A stretch of 37,864 nucleotides of DNA from IMG/VR virus record IMGVR_UViG_3300035126_000621, positions 1 to 37,864 of that record, one strand, 5' to 3'. Both the position numbers and the translations under genes were made by a program. Each line of letters begins with the position of its first letter. Within the stretch, counting starts at the first letter, position 1. The DNA comes from a virus. Below, piece by piece: positions 1 through 6,696 of this stretch. The notes below the pieces were generated by a model, which saw nothing but the letters and a program-made list of their open reading frames with translations, was not told the DNA's origin and did no database searches.

Positions 1-143
1 GTCCGGGGAAAGCGTATTGACTACTTGCTCCGCGCTTAAAACCCCTTCCTGCTTGGCCACGAATTCGCCGTTTTCATAGGCAACAAACGTCGGGAATCTT
101 TCAATCAATCCTTGTGTAATCGAATCAGGCGCGGCGCCTAACT
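1..143. repeat. Left copy of the 143-bp terminal overlap
   Basis: Bases 1-143 are repeated at 37722-37864 in the same orientation. The only difference is position 127 (a) against 37848 (g). The difference is silent (a proline codon on the minus strand). The thioredoxin-like reading frame continues unbroken through the joint, so this is the seam of a circular or circularly permuted genome, not two genes. Confidence 0.93.
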
Positions 144-300
144 CATACTGCGCTTTAACAAATCCGCTTTCTTCCAACTCTTCAAACACCGGCTTCATTT
201 TATCGCAAAACGAGCACCCTTTTTCGCGGTAAAACATTACGATTACTTTTTTATGCTCCGCGATTGCTTGCCGAAAATTCGATTCTGTCAGTTTAATCAC
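1..300 (-). CDS. Thioredoxin-like protein, N-terminal 100 residues (continues at 37721)
   Basis: The frame starts at a GTG at 300, preceded 8 nt upstream by AGGAG, and runs to base 1 without a stop. It continues in frame at 37721 down to 37575, giving 148 residues. It shows a thioredoxin fold: a beta strand (VIVMFY), the redox motif CSFC at residues 29-32, and the cis-proline strand FPTF at about 69-72. The last 45 or so residues are a charged helical tail not typical of thioredoxins. There is no signal peptide, so it should act in the cytoplasm as a dithiol/disulfide oxidoreductase. It begins 12 bp after the stop of the cysteine-rich fibre gene and is followed by a cysteine-rich small protein, which suggests (inference) a role in handling the thiols of those neighbours. 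It could equally serve a nucleotide-metabolism or host-takeover role. Confidence 0.85.
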   Translation of the reverse strand, partial: MIKLTESNFRQAIAEHKKVIVMFYREKGCSFCDKMKPVFEELEESGFVKAQYELGAAPDSITQGLIERFPTFVAYENGEFVAKQEGVLSAEQVVNTLSPD

Positions 301-311
301 CGCGTTTACTC

Positions 312-2216
312 CTACGTTACTAATTTATACCAGACTTTGCTTGCGACATACGTTCCGCCGCATGATCCGACCGGCCCCGAATAAGTACCTTCACAAGTCG
401 AAAGCTCTGAATTCCAACTGCATCCATATCCAATATCCGCGTTGCACGCACTCTCATCTACGTTGCTTCCGCAACTTTTTGGCGTCCAGGAACAACCGCT
501 AGGAGTGCAAGTGCCCTCAATGATGAACGTAGAGCATGGCGCCGTTATGGTATGATGATGGACTGCAACTTTCTGATACTGCGTCGTTAGGGAAATGGCG
601 CTTTCCAGAGTATCGCCGGCGCTCGCAACAACGGTGATTGTCCCGGTTGCCCCAATGTTTTTGATCCAATAAATCCGGGAAGTATTCCCGCGATTGGCAA
701 CCGAGGACGGCGGCAAAATGTAGGTTGCTCCGCTTGTCCAGGTGCAACCCGCTTCCGCATTACAAGCGGCGGAACCGTCATCCGTAAGATTGGAACAGTT
801 TGCCGTCCCTTGACAGGCCGCACCGTAAGTACCGGAGCAACCGCCGGTGTAATAGTTGCCGGTGCATAAATCGCCGGTGCAAGAGCTAAAATAATTCCCG
901 TTGCACGCCGTGAAATAATAGCCGCTGCAAACGCCGGTCCCGGAATCATAGGAGCATTCGGGTTGCGTAGCGCACGCGGTTCCATCCCCGCCGCCATCGC
1001 TGAATGTGTTACAATCGCCATCAACAACGGCAACGCATGGGGTTTGGGCATTACAGGACGCGGTGTCCGTAAATACGGAACAGGAGTTGCCTTCATTTGC
1101 CGTACATCCGGCAATGGCAATACAGGCCGCCGTGGTCGTTTGGGCCGGACAGGATGTTGTGTCATAGGCGCAACTTCCGCCATAAGCGTCGTCTAACGCT
1201 TCGCAAGTTGAGGAATCAGTATTGTTGGCGGACGAACAGGAGGTTTGATCCCAAGTGCAACCGGCGTGGCTGCTTTCACAGGTTGAAAAATCCGTTCCGC
1301 TAAACTCGCTGCAACTGGAACCCGAAAACCAGGTGCATCCGACTAACGTATGGCTATTGCAAGTCCCTTCAGTTGTGTAGGTATTACATGCCGTTGGCGT
1401 TCCAGAGCAAATGTTCGCGCCTGAGGCATCGCCATAGACGACCGTTTCCGATGCTATGTTATAGCTAGACGCCGTGACTAGCGTTCCCTTGGCTGCGAAA
1501 CTTCCGTAGGTTGAAAGGGTTGTCGTCGTGCCAGTATCGGCGCTTCCAGCGGTAACATTAGAACCATTATGGATAGCGCCGTAATTATATATTCCGCCGC
1601 CATAGATTTGAATAACTTGACTCGGCGCGCCGATAGTGCTTCCAACGGCAAACCAATGCGACGAACCAGCGCCAACCGAATAATAATATTGGGCGCCGTC
1701 ATGGTTTGAAATTCCGCCCTTAATCGTGGAACCAAACTTAAAGCTAATATGAATCCGCGTGCCCGCTGGATTCAACAGTTCCAGGTTAGAAAGGGTATCA
1801 ATCGTGGCGCTGTTGGCCGCCGATAAAGTAGCAAGGCCGTTAACGGTTAGCTTTGGAATTGCAAGGCCGTCCTGAGCGTTGGTCAGGTATTGCAAACCCT
1901 CGGACCACGCGCCCTCATTGATGCGGTATTGCAATTTCCATTCGGCGGAAGGGTTATTGACGCCTTGGATTGGCAAGGCCCACGACCTAAAGTCAACGGC
2001 CTGAGAGGCCGGACCGTTAGTTTTCCAACCGAACCCGCGCCATCGGACAGCCGGCGAGGATTGTTGCACGCCAGCCAGGGCCGTGGTTGCCGTTTCAATT
2101 CGTATAAAATCGGTTGGCGCCAGTAATTGATTTACGGCCTTAAAGGTATTTATGCCGGTCCATTCGTTACTTCTTGTTAGAAGATTTTTAACTGTAGGAC
2201 TAATGGCGCCAAACAT
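312..2216 (-). CDS. Cysteine-rich tail fibre / receptor-binding protein
   Basis: This 634-residue protein has three parts. Residues 1-265 resemble phage fibre shafts: an aromatic, glycine-rich part (WRGFGWKT, QGVNNPSAEW) then beta-rich sequence. Residues 270-491 hold 28 cysteines in irregular repeats of the types C-x(5-8)-GCTW-x(3-5)-C and CxGxYxxxC. Residues 498-556 are a typical fibre-tip beta segment (LPPSSVANRG, IYWIKN, TITVVASAGDTLE, TTQYQKV), which is the same kind of end as in the 1033-residue fibre at 17351-20452. Residues 561-619 carry eight more cysteines before the final strand (VASKVWYKLV). The cysteine blocks therefore look like loops inserted into a standard fibre tip. Probable role is host recognition with disulfide-stabilised tips. 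It overlaps the upstream gene by 1 bp and lies directly upstream of the thioredoxin gene. Function is inferred from layout; no enzyme motif is seen. Confidence 0.8.
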   Translation of the reverse strand: MFGAISPTVKNLLTRSNEWTGINTFKAVNQLLAPTDFIRIETATTALAGVQQSSPAVRWRGFGWKTNGPASQAVDFRSWALPIQGVNNPSAEWKLQYRINEGAWSEGLQYLTNAQDGLAIPKLTVNGLATLSAANSATIDTLSNLELLNPAGTRIHISFKFGSTIKGGISNHDGAQYYYSVGAGSSHWFAVGSTIGAPSQVIQIYGGGIYNYGAIHNGSNVTAGSADTGTTTTLSTYGSFAAKGTLVTASSYNIASETVVYGDASGANICSGTPTACNTYTTEGTCNSHTLVGCTWFSGSSCSEFSGTDFSTCESSHAGCTWDQTSCSSANNTDSSTCEALDDAYGGSCAYDTTSCPAQTTTAACIAIAGCTANEGNSCSVFTDTASCNAQTPCVAVVDGDCNTFSDGGGDGTACATQPECSYDSGTGVCSGYYFTACNGNYFSSCTGDLCTGNYYTGGCSGTYGAACQGTANCSNLTDDGSAACNAEAGCTWTSGATYILPPSSVANRGNTSRIYWIKNIGATGTITVVASAGDTLESAISLTTQYQKVAVHHHTITAPCSTFIIEGTCTPSGCSWTPKSCGSNVDESACNADIGYGCSWNSELSTCEGTYSGPVGSCGGTYVASKVWYKLVT

Positions 2217-2638
2217 TAGAAGTTTCCACCTTGGGCAATAAGGGAAATAACTCTTGTGGCCGTGACAGTAGCAATTGATTTAACTCTTAAAACCGCGCCG
2301 GTTGCCAAGAACAGGCACCTGTTTCCGTTGTTGTCCACGTTCAACGCATTAAAAAGCTGAGGATGGGCCAAAGCATTTAGCGTTACTGTTGAATTAGTAT
2401 TGCCAGTATTTGCCGGAACGGTAAACGTACCGACGATATAATCAACAGCGGAAATCGTGACAACCAGTTGCAAATCCTTTGCGCCTGTATCTGTAGACGT
2501 AACAAGGATGTTATCAATTTTTGAACCGTTAGCGCCCGCTGTAAAAAGAGTTTTCAAGGTTGTAGTATCAGCGGGTAAAATTTGCGTTACGCCGGTTGTA
2601 ATGGTTTGGGGAAAAATTGGCGTTGCTGTTACTGGCAT
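2216..2638 (-). CDS. Small beta-rich structural protein upstream of the fibre
   Basis: The 140-residue protein is rich in Thr, Val, Ala and Asn with almost no charged residues, and reads as alternating beta strands (ITTGVTQILPADTTTLKTLF, NILVTSTDTGAKDLQLVVTI). This composition is usual for phage tail or head decoration proteins. Its start follows the previous gene with no gap and its stop overlaps the fibre start, so the three genes 3121-312 are translated as a unit. I do not recognise a specific family. Likely a virion component near the fibre, possibly an adhesin or fibre-attachment protein. Confidence 0.6.
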   Translation of the reverse strand: MPVTATPIFPQTITTGVTQILPADTTTLKTLFTAGANGSKIDNILVTSTDTGAKDLQLVVTISAVDYIVGTFTVPANTGNTNSTVTLNALAHPQLFNALNVDNNGNRCLFLATGAVLRVKSIATVTATRVISLIAQGGNF

Positions 2639-3121
2639 TTAGAAACCTCCAAATTGAGTGTAGGACACAAGGTCAACAGGGGCCTTGGCCGCCGCGTTAG
2701 TAGCCGCAACAATAACGCTTTGATTGTTTGGAAATCCGGTTGTCCCGGTGCCGGCGCTAGAATCCAAGGTGACTGGAATCGTCCAATAATCGGCGCCCGA
2801 ATGAATCGGTGCGGCCGAAACTATCCAAATTTGATAGTTGTCCGGTTGGTTTTTATCTTGAACGACGAACACGCTTCCGGCCAGGATAAGCGGAATAAAC
2901 GGGTCCACGTTGATTCCGTTTTCGGTAATATGGTCAACCGTGATGTTGAGCGCGGCGGTTTGAGTCGCGTTGTCATAACGGATATAACCGGCGGGCGGAT
3001 TGCCTCCAACCGTTGTGTCAACTTGATACTCGCCAATGATCGAAGAGGTAAAGACGTTGGTTGTTGAACCCGCGCCTACCAGGTCAAGCGTGCCGGTTAA
3101 CGGGTTAAACTTGAAACCCAT
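2639..3121 (-). CDS. Structural protein with fibre-type N-terminus
   Basis: 160 residues. The N-terminus (MGFKFNPLTGTLDLVG) is a short motif frequently seen at the start of phage tail-fibre-associated proteins. The centre (GNPPAGYIRYDNATQTAALNI, with repeated beta strands) fits a small trimeric or jelly-roll type virion protein. The gene sits 3 bp from its upstream neighbour and abuts the next gene. The assignment to the fibre/tail module rests on context and composition only; no catalytic motif is visible. Confidence 0.6.
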   Translation of the reverse strand: MGFKFNPLTGTLDLVGAGSTTNVFTSSIIGEYQVDTTVGGNPPAGYIRYDNATQTAALNITVDHITENGINVDPFIPLILAGSVFVVQDKNQPDNYQIWIVSAAPIHSGADYWTIPVTLDSSAGTGTTGFPNNQSVIVAATNAAAKAPVDLVSYTQFGGF

Positions 3122-3124
3122 TGG

Positions 3125-3385
3125 TTAAGTCCTCACCGCCGAAACAAAAACGTCTTTCGTGGCGTCGGTATAAGTAACCGTTACCGTGGCAACCGTAGCT
3201 AGGCCCAACTTGTAGGTATAAATTTCAGTTGTGGCGGTAGGGTAGGCGGCAAAAATGCCGTCATACTTTTCCGACACAAGGTTGGCCAAGTTTTTGACAT
3301 GAAGCGCGCGCCGGCCGGTGCCGTCGTCGGAGTTGCCGAGCGGTTCGGCGCGATCCATTTTAAGCGTTGAAATCACTTCAGCCAT
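3125..3385 (-). CDS. Small tail-module protein
   Basis: 86 residues. The N-terminal half is polar (MDRAEPLGNSDDGTGRRALHVKN), followed by hydrophobic beta-type sequence (ATTEIYTYKLGLATVATVTVTYTD). Small proteins of this pattern often sit immediately before fibre genes in phages of this kind, but the role is unknown. Its start overlaps the 3' end of the zinc-ribbon gene at 3378-3638 by 8 bp. The fibre module is therefore co-transcribed with the replication/recombination genes rather than with the main late operon, which is unusual. Confidence 0.6.
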   Translation of the reverse strand: MAEVISTLKMDRAEPLGNSDDGTGRRALHVKNLANLVSEKYDGIFAAYPTATTEIYTYKLGLATVATVTVTYTDATKDVFVSAVRT

Positions 3386-3638
3386 AGCCGAATCCTCGCG
3401 CGGTTCTTTTGATTTTTTTGCACCTGCTACATAAGGTAGCCCGAATTCCGCCGCTTAGGTAGTCCTGCAACGTATAGACGGCTTGGCATCCCTGACAGGT
3501 AAACGTCCGGTGGGTTTGGCAAACGCCGGACTTGTGCTGAGTGTATTCGGCGCAATTCGTCATCGTGCAACGGCTTGCGTTTCTTGGCGCCTTGGAGGTC
3601 ACGCTTTTATTATTGGCTTGTGCTCCGGGATAATTCAA
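3378..3638 (-). CDS. Small zinc-binding (multi-cysteine) protein
   Basis: 86 residues with cysteine pairs CxxxxC (CTMTNC), then CQTH, CQGC and CSRC, a pattern that can bind one or two zinc ions in a finger or ribbon. The C-terminus is basic (KKIKRTARGFGYG), which suggests nucleic-acid contact. It overlaps VRR-NUC upstream by 4 bp and the next gene by 8 bp. The position beside a nuclease suggests an accessory role in DNA handling, but no specific family is recognised. Confidence 0.6.
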   Translation of the reverse strand: MNYPGAQANNKSVTSKAPRNASRCTMTNCAEYTQHKSGVCQTHRTFTCQGCQAVYTLQDYLSGGIRATLCSRCKKIKRTARGFGYG

Positions 3639-4012
3639 CCGGGTCCGCCCTTCAATTTTTTGACGGCGGCAACCCCTTCCAAGGCAACCAACTGGCGCTG
3701 TAATTCAGTCCGGCAATCCTCAACGCTCCGCGCCACGAAACCAACCCCGCCGGCGGCGCGCCAAAATGACAGGAATTCCCGTTGGTGTTCCGTGAGTCGG
3801 CCCGTTTTGCTTTTTACCTCGATAGCCAAAGGACGGCCGCCAATAATACCGAGTATATCAGAAACACCGCGCACGCGGTACGGGCTCCGATTAGTCCTAA
3901 AGCAACCGCGCTTAACGTCGAAAATCCCGACGCTATCGTGAAGAAAAACAAAGCCGCCCAAAGACCGGAGAAAGGCGCAAATCTCATTTTGTATAGCCCT
4001 TTCTGGCGTCAC
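3635..4012 (-). CDS. VRR-NUC domain nuclease
   Basis: 125 residues matching the VRR-NUC branch of the PD-(D/E)XK nucleases. The N-terminal helix carries a conserved Glu (TPERAIQNEI), the active-site aspartate is in GVSD (D52), and ExK is in AIEVKSK (E65, K67), followed by the family's typical TEHQREF and a C-terminal GGVGFVARS strand. The family acts on structured DNA such as junctions and flaps. The expected role is in phage recombination or genome maturation, in line with the ERF and SSB genes of the same operon. Start and stop both overlap neighbours by 4 bp, a sign of coupled translation. Confidence 0.9.
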   Translation of the reverse strand: MTPERAIQNEICAFLRSLGGFVFLHDSVGIFDVKRGCFRTNRSPYRVRGVSDILGIIGGRPLAIEVKSKTGRLTEHQREFLSFWRAAGGVGFVARSVEDCRTELQRQLVALEGVAAVKKLKGGPG

Positions 4013-4221
4013 TCGACTGGCCTCACGCGATTGGATCGAACCACTTTCTCAATCACGATTCCGGGCCTCATCTCCACGGCCAGGCGCACGCGTTCGGCGT
4101 ACTCTAGGAGCACCGTAGCCGGCCGCTGGCGAATGGCGTCATATTGGCGACCCTGTGCTGGCATGATGTAGATAACTCGCTGGCCTTGCCGAAACTTTTT
4201 AAATTCTACTTTACCCTTCAT
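4009..4221 (-). CDS. Small basic protein upstream of VRR-NUC
   Basis: 70 residues, basic and beta-like (KVEFKKFRQGQRVIYIMPAQ, RPATVLLEYAERVRLAVEM). The VRR-NUC stop-start overlap at 4009-4012 and a 4-bp overlap at its own start show it is a genuine operon member. The sequence has the feel of a small SH3-like or single-sheet fold, but I do not recognise a family and assign no function. Confidence 0.65.
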   Translation of the reverse strand: MKGKVEFKKFRQGQRVIYIMPAQGRQYDAIRQRPATVLLEYAERVRLAVEMRPGIVIEKVVRSNRVRPVE

Positions 4222-4487
4222 TGCTGTTGGTGCGCCCTTCCGATTTCATACCCGGCGCTCTCCGTTCCAGGTAGGCCGGCAACCTGCACCGGCAAGGAAG
4301 AAACCAACACGCTAGGCATGGGGTATTCGTTTCTAATGATGACGCCATCTGCCAAATCATGATCCAAACCCTTCAAAAATTCAATCGTCCGGCGCAGTCT
4401 CCGGTTTTCTTCAACCAATGCTTCAACTCTTGCTTCCATGTAATCCACCCACGCCAACGGAATATCGGTCCACTTTGCACGAATCAT
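4218..4487 (-). CDS. Small coiled-coil protein
   Basis: The start at 4487 is chosen because GAGGA lies 10 nt upstream and the ATG overlaps the stop of the tiny membrane ORF (ATGA). The longer frame to 4538 would need a TTG without a ribosome site. The 89-residue product has a helical coiled-coil stretch (MEARVEALVEENRRLRRTIEFL, residues 17-38), then a loop with hydrophobic segments. No known family is recognised. It lies in a run of small genes of unknown role between SSB and VRR-NUC. Confidence 0.6.
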   Translation of the reverse strand: MIRAKWTDIPLAWVDYMEARVEALVEENRRLRRTIEFLKGLDHDLADGVIIRNEYPMPSVLVSSLPVQVAGLPGTESAGYEIGRAHQQQ

Positions 4488-4567
4488 TTGACGATTTTCC
4501 TCAAAACAATTTCCCAAAGCACCAGGGCCAAAATCCAAACAATCACGCCAACGGTAAACCTATCCAC
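4484..4567 (-). CDS. Possible 27-residue single-span membrane peptide
   Basis: A GTG start at 4567 gives 27 residues with one hydrophobic span (VGVIVWILALVLWEIVL) flanked by DRFT and a basic RKIVK tail. Its TGA overlaps the ATG of the next gene, as in genuinely coupled phage genes, and the preceding gene ends inside its start. There is no clear Shine-Dalgarno site, so translation would have to be coupled. The ideal transmembrane composition and the stop/start overlap argue for it; the very short length argues against. Confidence 0.4.
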   Translation of the reverse strand: MDRFTVGVIVWILALVLWEIVLRKIVK

Positions 4568-4760
4568 GCGCCAAAACCTGTTCGGCAATAATGTTTTCAA
4601 CGTGCTTTTGGCCGCCGTAGGTAATGCTGGCAATGCGTTCCAGGCCGATCCGGTAACGCTCATTTTGCTCCATTAGCCGCGTATTTTCATCGTACAGGGC
4701 CGCGACTACGCCAAGAGAATAGGCGCCTTGGTCAAGTTGTGCTTTTCGTTCCGGTTCCAT
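4560..4760 (-). CDS. Small helical hypothetical protein
   Basis: A start at 4760 is preferred because GGGGGAG lies 6 nt upstream. Starts at 4763 (ATG) and 4775 (GTG) are also in frame. The 66-residue protein is charged and helical (YDENTRLMEQNERYRIGLERIA), likely a short coiled coil. It overlaps the gene before it by 29 bp. No family is recognised. Confidence 0.55.
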   Translation of the reverse strand: MEPERKAQLDQGAYSLGVVAALYDENTRLMEQNERYRIGLERIASITYGGQKHVENIIAEQVLARG

Positions 4761-4959
4761 CATCTTCTCCCCCACTCTTCACGATCAATTGCGCCGCCTT
4801 GTAAAAGGTAAAAGCATCAATACTGCCGCCCACCTTTTGAACCCATTTCCAAGCGGCGCTTTCCGGTGCGCCCATAATGCACAACTTAAAAAGGTGATTA
4901 GCACCGCCGTCCAAATCGTTTTGATAATTTTCGATAAACCATTTTTCAAAAGCGGCCAT
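4732..4959 (-). CDS. Small hypothetical protein, first of a gene run
   Basis: 75 residues (MAAFEKWFIENYQNDLDGG...), with conserved-looking aromatic residues (WFIENYQ, AAWKWVQKV) and a flexible Gly/Thr-rich C-terminus. A GGGGGT ribosome site lies just before the ATG at 4959. It is the first gene after the 275-bp gap at 4960-5234, so a new transcript may begin here. The pattern KWF...AAWKWVQ resembles small phage proteins of unknown role; no function is assigned. Confidence 0.6.
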   Translation of the reverse strand: MAAFEKWFIENYQNDLDGGANHLFKLCIMGAPESAAWKWVQKVGGSIDAFTFYKAAQLIVKSGGEDDGTGTKSTT

Positions 4960-5234
4960 TTTACCCCCAAATATAAAATTTTACATAAAATATGTAATCG
5001 GATGCAGGGCGCGAATCCTGCCGTTATTTTGTAATGTTACGCCAATTGGATTTGTTTCACGGTGTTACCGCTTATTCCCGCAACATTACACAGTGGCCTC
5101 TGCCTTCCGGCTGTACCCTCTGTTTGCGTGTCTCCAGTGGGTTAGGGTTCGACTAGTTCCCACTTCTAACCTGCGTCTTACAGGCCCACAGCTTCCCACG
5201 CCGATCCGATATCTTTACAATCCTTTACAACTCT
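4960..5234. other. Intergenic stretch with inverted repeats, possible regulatory or replication region
   Basis: No supported gene lies here. It contains a 7-bp palindrome with a 3-nt loop at 4981-4997 (TTACATA-AAA-TATGTAA). It also has a separated inverted repeat TGTAATGTTACG (5030-5041) with CGCAACATTACA (5079-5090), 11 of 12 bases paired. A GC-rich central part can form alternative hairpins (for example GTGGG/CCCAC and GGTTAG/CTAACC around 5140-5171). It lies between SSB-proximal genes and the small-gene run. A regulatory leader, an RNA, or an origin are all possible; none is proved. Confidence 0.5.
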
Positions 5235-5239
5235 TTACA
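5213..5239 (-). repeat. Three copies of TGTAAAG at exact 10-bp spacing
   Basis: On the minus strand TGTAAAG occurs at 5239-5233, 5229-5223 and 5219-5213, exactly 10 bp apart (TGTAAAG plus 3 nt). The first copy overlaps the stop codon of the 95-residue gene. Spacing of one helical turn places all copies on the same DNA face, as for a cooperative binding protein. Confidence 0.75.
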
Positions 5240-5522
5240 CTTCCAACGCTTGACGCGCCAAATCCGCGCACGCTTGCCGGTCCAAGTTGAATGTGCCATC
5301 CGGACGCATAGGTCCGGCGATCAACGTCAACGCGCGGTGCATTTTCTCATGCTCATCCGCTAGGGCCGCCATCAATTCGTTTTGTGCGTGGCGGCCGGAG
5401 ATATGGCCGGCAATATACATTTCCACCTCTGGCACTGTCGGGCCTTTGGCCGTGGGCCAGAATTTGGAGAACTTATCCTGCCAATGGGCCACGGCCTCGC
5501 GTCCAATTTCGTCACGTTCCAT
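5235..5522 (-). CDS. Hypothetical helical protein downstream of SSB
   Basis: 95 residues, largely alpha-helical and charged (MERDEIGREAVAHWQDKFSKFW; HAQNELMAALADEHEKMHRALTLIAG). A good ribosome site (GAGGTAACAA before the ATG) supports the start. It lies 8 bp after SSB in the same direction, so it is probably co-transcribed with ERF and SSB. No family is recognised; a small accessory of recombination is a guess from position only. Confidence 0.65.
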   Translation of the reverse strand: MERDEIGREAVAHWQDKFSKFWPTAKGPTVPEVEMYIAGHISGRHAQNELMAALADEHEKMHRALTLIAGPMRPDGTFNLDRQACADLARQALEV

Positions 5523-5530
5523 TTGTTACC

Positions 5531-5911
5531 TCAAAACGGAATATCATCGTCTGTAAACTTCGACTCAACCGCCGGTGCGGATGACTGAAACACAGGGGAG
5601 TGGGCCATGGATTGCGGCAGAACCGTAACGGAATAGGCAATCATTTCTAGGACGCCAAGAATTTTGCCTTGGTTGTTTTGATACCCGCGCGCCTGCGGGT
5701 CGCCGGAAAGCGCCACCAAGGCGCCAACATTTAGATTACTGGCACTCAATTCCTGTGCGCGAGTGCCAAAAACGGTAACGCCAACCCGCTTGGGCCATTT
5801 GCCGGCACCTTGTGGGATTTCCACTTGAAACTTGCAATAGGCTAGGCCCTTGGTGCTCGTGGCGTGCTTCACTTCCTTTGATACAATCCCGCAACAATTT
5901 AGCGTCAACAT
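5531..5911 (-). CDS. ssb: Single-stranded DNA-binding protein
   Basis: 126 residues with an OB-fold layout: an N-terminal strand (LTLNCCGIVSKEVKHATS), a second strand with the typical CKFQVEIPQG, and a VGVTVFG strand. The low-complexity tail ends in the acidic DDDIPF, the classical SSB C-terminal tip that docks host replication and repair proteins. It coats single-stranded phage DNA during replication and recombination. Its start overlaps the ERF stop (TAATG), and GGGAG precedes it. Confidence 0.93.
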   Translation of the reverse strand: MLTLNCCGIVSKEVKHATSTKGLAYCKFQVEIPQGAGKWPKRVGVTVFGTRAQELSASNLNVGALVALSGDPQARGYQNNQGKILGVLEMIAYSVTVLPQSMAHSPVFQSSAPAVESKFTDDDIPF

Positions 5912-6696
5912 TACTTGCTCCCTTGATTCTTCAATTCAACGTACTCAACCAATGCGTAATAAATGTCGCGGCCCTGTCCTCGGAGTGTCGAGGCCGGACG
6001 ATTCAGAGCCTTTAGTTCGCCCTCAATCCAACCCAGGGCGGCCACGGCTTCCTCGCCGCTCAAATCCTGAATTTGCTTCCCGGCGTGCGGCCCCTTGGAA
6101 AGCACCAAATCAAACGGTGCTCCAAGGCTTCCGGTGCCCTTGGATAATTCCGAATCAATGATTCCGGCAATCTCAGCTTGCGGTTGAGTTTCTGAGGTCA
6201 GTCTAACTTTCGTGCCCGGTGCTGCAATCGTATATTTATTCGATACGGTCGCCTCAGCCTGTTGAGCCTGTGGTCTCGCTACAGCGGCCCTTGACGGGGC
6301 CGCAGTGCGGGCCACGGCCTGTTCACCGTCGTCATCAACTTGATACACTCCCACGACACTAGCGAGGCTATACCGGCGGGCATAACTCACGGCACTGCCA
6401 ACGCTTTGGCTGTCCATCTTAGCAGCAAGGATAGGGAACCGAGAGTCAATCCATTCCCCGCTAGAATGAGCCAAGGTCGTAATCAATTCCAGTTGTCCGG
6501 CGGCATTGGTTTCGGTCGTTTGAATGACGGCAAGGTTGTTACTCGACAGTGGTTCGCGGATAGCATCCCAAACGCTTTGCAGGTCCGCGTAGGACGATTT
6601 GAAGAATGGGTTAGCCGAATCCTTGACGGCGCCCTTGATTTTGGCTTGGGCCTTGGCCAAAGCGGCGGCCAGTTCCTTGATTGATTCGCTTTTCAT
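5911..6696 (-). CDS. erf: ERF-family single-strand annealing recombinase
   Basis: 261 residues. The N-terminal 130 residues match the ERF superfamily: helical start (IKELAAALAKAQAKIKGAVKDSANPFFKS), then YADLQSVWDAIREPLSSNNLAVIQ, a THSSGEW-like strand, and the signature GSAVSYARRYSLASVVGV with the acidic DDDGEQA after it. Such proteins anneal complementary single strands in phage recombination, and SSB is its usual partner. The C-terminal half (about 175-261) is a separate region with GAPFDLVLSKGPHAGKQIQDL, a pattern also seen in other ERF proteins. A GAGAGG site precedes the ATG, which overlaps the previous stop (ATGA). Confidence 0.93.
   Translation of the reverse strand: MKSESIKELAAALAKAQAKIKGAVKDSANPFFKSSYADLQSVWDAIREPLSSNNLAVIQTTETNAAGQLELITTLAHSSGEWIDSRFPILAAKMDSQSVGSAVSYARRYSLASVVGVYQVDDDGEQAVARTAAPSRAAVARPQAQQAEATVSNKYTIAAPGTKVRLTSETQPQAEIAGIIDSELSKGTGSLGAPFDLVLSKGPHAGKQIQDLSGEEAVAALGWIEGELKALNRPASTLRGQGRDIYYALVEYVELKNQGSK

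Noticed and set aside
587-1183. A 198-codon minus-strand frame overlapping the fibre gene in another phase.
   Set aside because: Pro/Arg/Ala-rich product from an alternative phase of a cysteine-rich repeat region, with no ribosome site.
4970-4997. A leftward promoter TTACAT-16-TATATT before the gene at 4959.
   Set aside because: The predicted start would fall inside the ribosome site of that gene, leaving no leader; the palindrome itself is kept as the observation.
4732-5588. Plus-strand frames opposite the small genes and SSB-side region (for example 5093-5290 and 5382-5588).
   Set aside because: Antisense to supported genes or within repeat-bearing intergenic sequence, with no ribosome site and no recognisable product.
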